A DNA stretch of 64,000 nucleotides from Streptomyces sindenensis (GTDB lineage: Bacteria > Actinomycetota > Actinomycetes > Streptomycetales > Streptomycetaceae), in NCBI RefSeq assembly GCF_014649035.1, contig NZ_BMSG01000012.1:1-64000 (forward strand). Direction: 5' to 3'. Made by a program: the position numbers and the translations under genes. This document shows, piece by piece, positions 61,401-64,000 of the stretch; within the stretch, counting starts at the first letter, position 1; each line of letters begins with the position of its first letter. Under the pieces are notes generated by a model that was not told the DNA's origin, searched no databases, and saw only the letters and a program-made list of their open reading frames with translations.

Positions 61401-63860
61401 GTGACGCGTACCGAAGTGACCACCGAAACCGAAGGCTCGGGACCCAGCGGCTACGCGGCGGCCCGGCTGCGCCTCCTCCAGCAGGAGGCGCGGTCCGGGC
61501 CGCCGCGCCGTGCGGCCCTCGCCCGCCTCACCGACGACTGGCTCACCGGCCTGTTCACCGCCGCCGCGACCCGGGCCGGGGTACGCGGCGCCGCCCTCGT
61601 CGCCGTCGGCGGCTACGGCCGCGGCGAGCTCTCCCCGCGCAGCGACCTCGACCTGCTCCTCCTGCACGACGGCAGCGCCGACGCGGCCGCCGTCGCCGCC
61701 CTCGCCGATGCCGTCTGGTATCCGGTCTGGGATCTGGGCCTGGCCCTCGACCACTCCGTCCGCACCCCCGGCGAAGCCCGGAGGACGGCGGGGGAGGACC
61801 TCAAGGTCCAGCTCGGCCTGCTGGACGCCCGCCCGGTCGCCGGAGACCTCGGGCTCGTCGCCTCCCTGCGCACCGCGATCCTCGCCGACTGGCGCAACCA
61901 GGCACCCAAACGCCTCCCCGCCCTCCACGAGCTCTGCCAGGAACGCGCGGAGCGGGCCGGCGAGCTCCAGTTCCTCCTGGAACCCGACCTCAAGGAAGCC
62001 CGCGGCGGCCTCCGCGACGCCACCGCCCTGCGCGCGGTCGCCGCCTCCTGGGTCGCCGACGCACCCCGCGAAGGACTCGCCGAGGCCCGCCGCACCCTCC
62101 TCGACGCCCGCGACGCCCTCCACCTCACCACCGGGCGCGCCACCGACCGCCTCGCCCTCCAGGAGCAGGACCAGGTCGCCGCCGCCCTCGGCCTCCTCGA
62201 CGCCGACACCCTGCTGCGCCAGGTCTACGAGGCCGCGCGGACGGTCTCGTACGCCACCGACGTCACCTGGCGCGAGGTCAACCGGGTGCTGCGCGCCCGC
62301 TCCGCCCGCCCGAGACTCCGCGCCCTGCTCAGCGGAGGCCGCGGTACCAAACCCACCCCCGAGCGCACCCCGCTCGCCGACGGCGTGGTGGACGCGGACG
62401 GCGAGGTGGTCCTCGCCCGCGCCGCCCGCCCCGAACGCGACCCGGTCCTCACCCTGCGCGCCGCCGCGGCCGCCGCCGAGGCCGGACTCCCGCTCTCCCG
62501 CCACCTCGTACGCCACCTCGCGGCCACCGCCCGGCCGCTGCCGGTCCCGTGGCCTCCCGAGGCCCGCGAGGAACTGGTCACCCTGCTCGGCGCGGGCGAG
62601 GCCACCGTCGGCGTCTGGGAGGCGCTCGAAGCGGAAGGGATCGTCACCCGGCTGCTGCCCGACTGGGAACGCGTCCACTGCCGCCCCCAGCGCAACCCCG
62701 TCCACACCTGGACCGTCGACCGGCACCTCGTGGAGACCGCCGTCCGCGCCGCCTCCCTCACCCGCCGCGTCCACCGCCCCGACCTCCTCCTGGTCGCCGC
62801 CCTCCTGCACGACATCGGCAAGGGCTGGCCCGGCGACCACTCCGTGGCCGGCGAGGTCATCGCCCGGGACATGGCCACCCGGATCGGCTTCGACCAGCAC
62901 GACGTGGGCGTCATCGCCACCCTCGTACGCCACCACCTGCTGCTCGTCGACACCGCCACCCGGCGCGACCTCGACGACCCCGCCACCGTCCAGGCCGTCG
63001 CCGGGGCCGTCTCCAACGCCTCCACCCTGGAGCTGCTGCACGCCCTCACCGAGGCCGACGCGCTGGCCACCGGCCCCGCCGCCTGGTCCGCCTGGCGGGC
63101 CTCTCTCGTCGCCGACCTGGTCAAACGGGTCGGAGCCGTGCTCGCCGGGGAGTTCCCCGAGGAGCCCGACGACGAGGCCCCCAGCGCCGAACACGAACGC
63201 CTCGCCATCGAGGCCCTGCGCACCGGCGAACCCGTCCTCGCTCTGCACACCCAGCCCGAGGAGCCCGCCGGGGACGGTGAAGTGGAACCCGTCGGCGTCG
63301 AACTCCTCATCGCCCTGCCCGACCGCCCCGGCGTCCTGCCCGCCGCCGCCGGAGTCCTCGCCCTGCACCGCCTCACCGTGCGCGCCGCCGACCTGCGCGC
63401 GGTGGAGCTGCCCAACGAGGTGGGGGAGAGGGCGGACCTGCTGCTGCTCAGCTGGCGGGTCGCCGCCGAGTACGGATCCCTCCCGCAGGCCGCCCGCCTG
63501 CGTGCCGACCTCGTACGCGCCCTCGACGGCTCCCTGGACATCCGGGCCCGCCTCGCCGAGCGTGAGGCCGCCTATCCGCGCAGGCGAGGCGTCAAGGCCC
63601 CGCCGCCACGGGTCACCGTGGCGGCCGCGGGCTCCCGGCGCGCCACCGTCATCGAGGTCCGCGCCCAGGACGCCCCGGGCCTGCTGCACCGCATCGGCAA
63701 CGCCCTGGAACGCAGCGCCGTACGCGTGCGAAGCGCCCATGTCTCCACGCTCGGCGCCAACGCCGTGGACGCCTTCTACGTCACCGGGACCGACGGCGAC
63801 CCCCTCTCCCCGGCCCGGGCCTCCGAGGTCGCCCGGGAGGTCGAGAAGGCCCTCGGCTGA
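61401..63860 (+). CDS. glnD: PII-modifying nucleotidyltransferase GlnD
   Basis: An 819-aa bifunctional enzyme. The nucleotidyltransferase site GGYGRGELSPRSDLDLLL (G-x11-D-x-D) is near residues 72-90. The central HD phosphohydrolase has LLHDIGKGWPGDH near residue 470, and two ACT domains end the protein. In E. coli it uridylylates PII; in S. coelicolor it adenylylates GlnK (literature). The start is GTG, 29 bp after the glnK stop codon. Confidence 0.95.
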   Translation: MTRTEVTTETEGSGPSGYAAARLRLLQQEARSGPPRRAALARLTDDWLTGLFTAAATRAGVRGAALVAVGGYGRGELSPRSDLDLLLLHDGSADAAAVAALADAVWYPVWDLGLALDHSVRTPGEARRTAGEDLKVQLGLLDARPVAGDLGLVASLRTAILADWRNQAPKRLPALHELCQERAERAGELQFLLEPDLKEARGGLRDATALRAVAASWVADAPREGLAEARRTLLDARDALHLTTGRATDRLALQEQDQVAAALGLLDADTLLRQVYEAARTVSYATDVTWREVNRVLRARSARPRLRALLSGGRGTKPTPERTPLADGVVDADGEVVLARAARPERDPVLTLRAAAAAAEAGLPLSRHLVRHLAATARPLPVPWPPEAREELVTLLGAGEATVGVWEALEAEGIVTRLLPDWERVHCRPQRNPVHTWTVDRHLVETAVRAASLTRRVHRPDLLLVAALLHDIGKGWPGDHSVAGEVIARDMATRIGFDQHDVGVIATLVRHHLLLVDTATRRDLDDPATVQAVAGAVSNASTLELLHALTEADALATGPAAWSAWRASLVADLVKRVGAVLAGEFPEEPDDEAPSAEHERLAIEALRTGEPVLALHTQPEEPAGDGEVEPVGVELLIALPDRPGVLPAAAGVLALHRLTVRAADLRAVELPNEVGERADLLLLSWRVAAEYGSLPQAARLRADLVRALDGSLDIRARLAEREAAYPRRRGVKAPPPRVTVAAAGSRRATVIEVRAQDAPGLLHRIGNALERSAVRVRSAHVSTLGANAVDAFYVTGTDGDPLSPARASEVAREVEKALG

Positions 63861-63881
63861 CGCGGAGGACGCCTCCGCACG

Positions 63882-63913
63882 GCCCTCGCCCGGCACCGGA
63901 TCCGGGCGAGGGC
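63882..63913 (+). terminator. Terminator after glnD
   Basis: 12-bp inverted repeat GCCCTCGCCCGG / CCGGGCGAGGGC with an 8-nt loop, 22 bp after the glnD stop codon, before ffh. Confidence 0.8.
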
Positions 63914-63991
63914 TTGGTGTTCTCCGGGGGACGGATACCCTGGAGGGCGACTGACCTGCCCCGCCCCCGACCCTGAGGACCGACGAGCGCC

Positions 63992-64000
63992 GTGTTCGAT
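63992..64000 (+). CDS. ffh: Start of ffh (SRP54), truncated by window end
   Basis: GTG TTC GAT at the very end of the window (V-F-D) with a GAGGAC ribosome site ~16 nt upstream. Only three codons are visible, so identity rests on gene order after glnD in Streptomyces. Confidence 0.6.

Overview
This 64 kb window is chromosomal DNA of a Streptomyces (or very close relative). The DNA is very GC-rich with strong G/C bias at third codon positions. Two actinomycete-specific 'conservon' operons are present, along with IclR-type ndgR beside leuCD, the histone-tailed HU protein HupS, NsdA, a GlcP-type glucose permease, and a PII operon of the amtB-glnK-glnD type. From memory, the gene order matches the S. 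coelicolor core region from accB/accE (about SCO5535) through smc and ftsY to ffh (about SCO5586). Gene symbols taken from that synteny are inference plus protein recognition; no database search was run.

Layout. 1-0.7 kb: end of the acyl-CoA carboxylase beta subunit and its epsilon subunit. 0.7-11.3 kb: two tandem conservons on the minus strand (sensor-like CvnA, roadblock CvnB, DUF742 CvnC, GTPase CvnD). Their B and D proteins are nearly identical while the A sensors have diverged. 11.3-16 kb: a small conserved protein, an FAH-family hydrolase, gltX, a HAD phosphatase, and five tRNA genes (Gln, Glu, Glu, Gln, Glu). 16-21.5 kb: a MerR/DUF4188 pair, ndgR divergent from leuCD, hupS. 21.5-28.8 kb: cofC (apparently with a non-standard start codon), an acyltransferase, gpsA, ddlA, a DUF3515 lipoprotein, an Lrp-type regulator, thiL and thiD separated by a 166-bp MITE, rpmB. 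29-38.8 kb: a DAK2/FakA-like kinase, recG, rsmD, coaD, a DivIVA-like coiled-coil protein, DUF177-rpmF-rnc, fpg, an HxlR regulator. 39-46.2 kb: an integrated mobile element. 46.2-64 kb: CAP-domain protein, acylphosphatase, smc, glcP, an LLM oxidoreductase, ftsY, a PrimPol-like protein, nsdA, amtB-glnK-glnD and the first codons of ffh.

The main accessory region is a compact integrative element (39,376-46,234) flanked by a 13-bp direct repeat. It sits exactly at the stop codon of a CAP-domain protein gene rather than in a tRNA gene. Its right half carries the pSAM2/AICE-type core: GntR repressor, two small coupled ORFs, RepSA-like HUH initiator, excisionase, integrase. No TraB/FtsK-type transfer gene is present. 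Its left half is lower in GC and contains an unrecognised 70-aa/254-aa gene pair with a leaderless-type promoter, a perfect 31-bp inverted repeat that encloses an 18-codon ORF, and a ~145-nt hairpin whose mismatches are almost all G.T on one strand. This left half is where an undescribed system is most likely.

The rest is largely core metabolism and growth control. AmtB, GlnK and GlnD form the nitrogen-sensing module, with a GlnR-like box upstream. NdgR probably controls leuCD. GltX lies next to the tRNA-Glu and tRNA-Gln genes, both of which it probably charges. SMC, FtsY and Ffh serve chromosome segregation and protein targeting.
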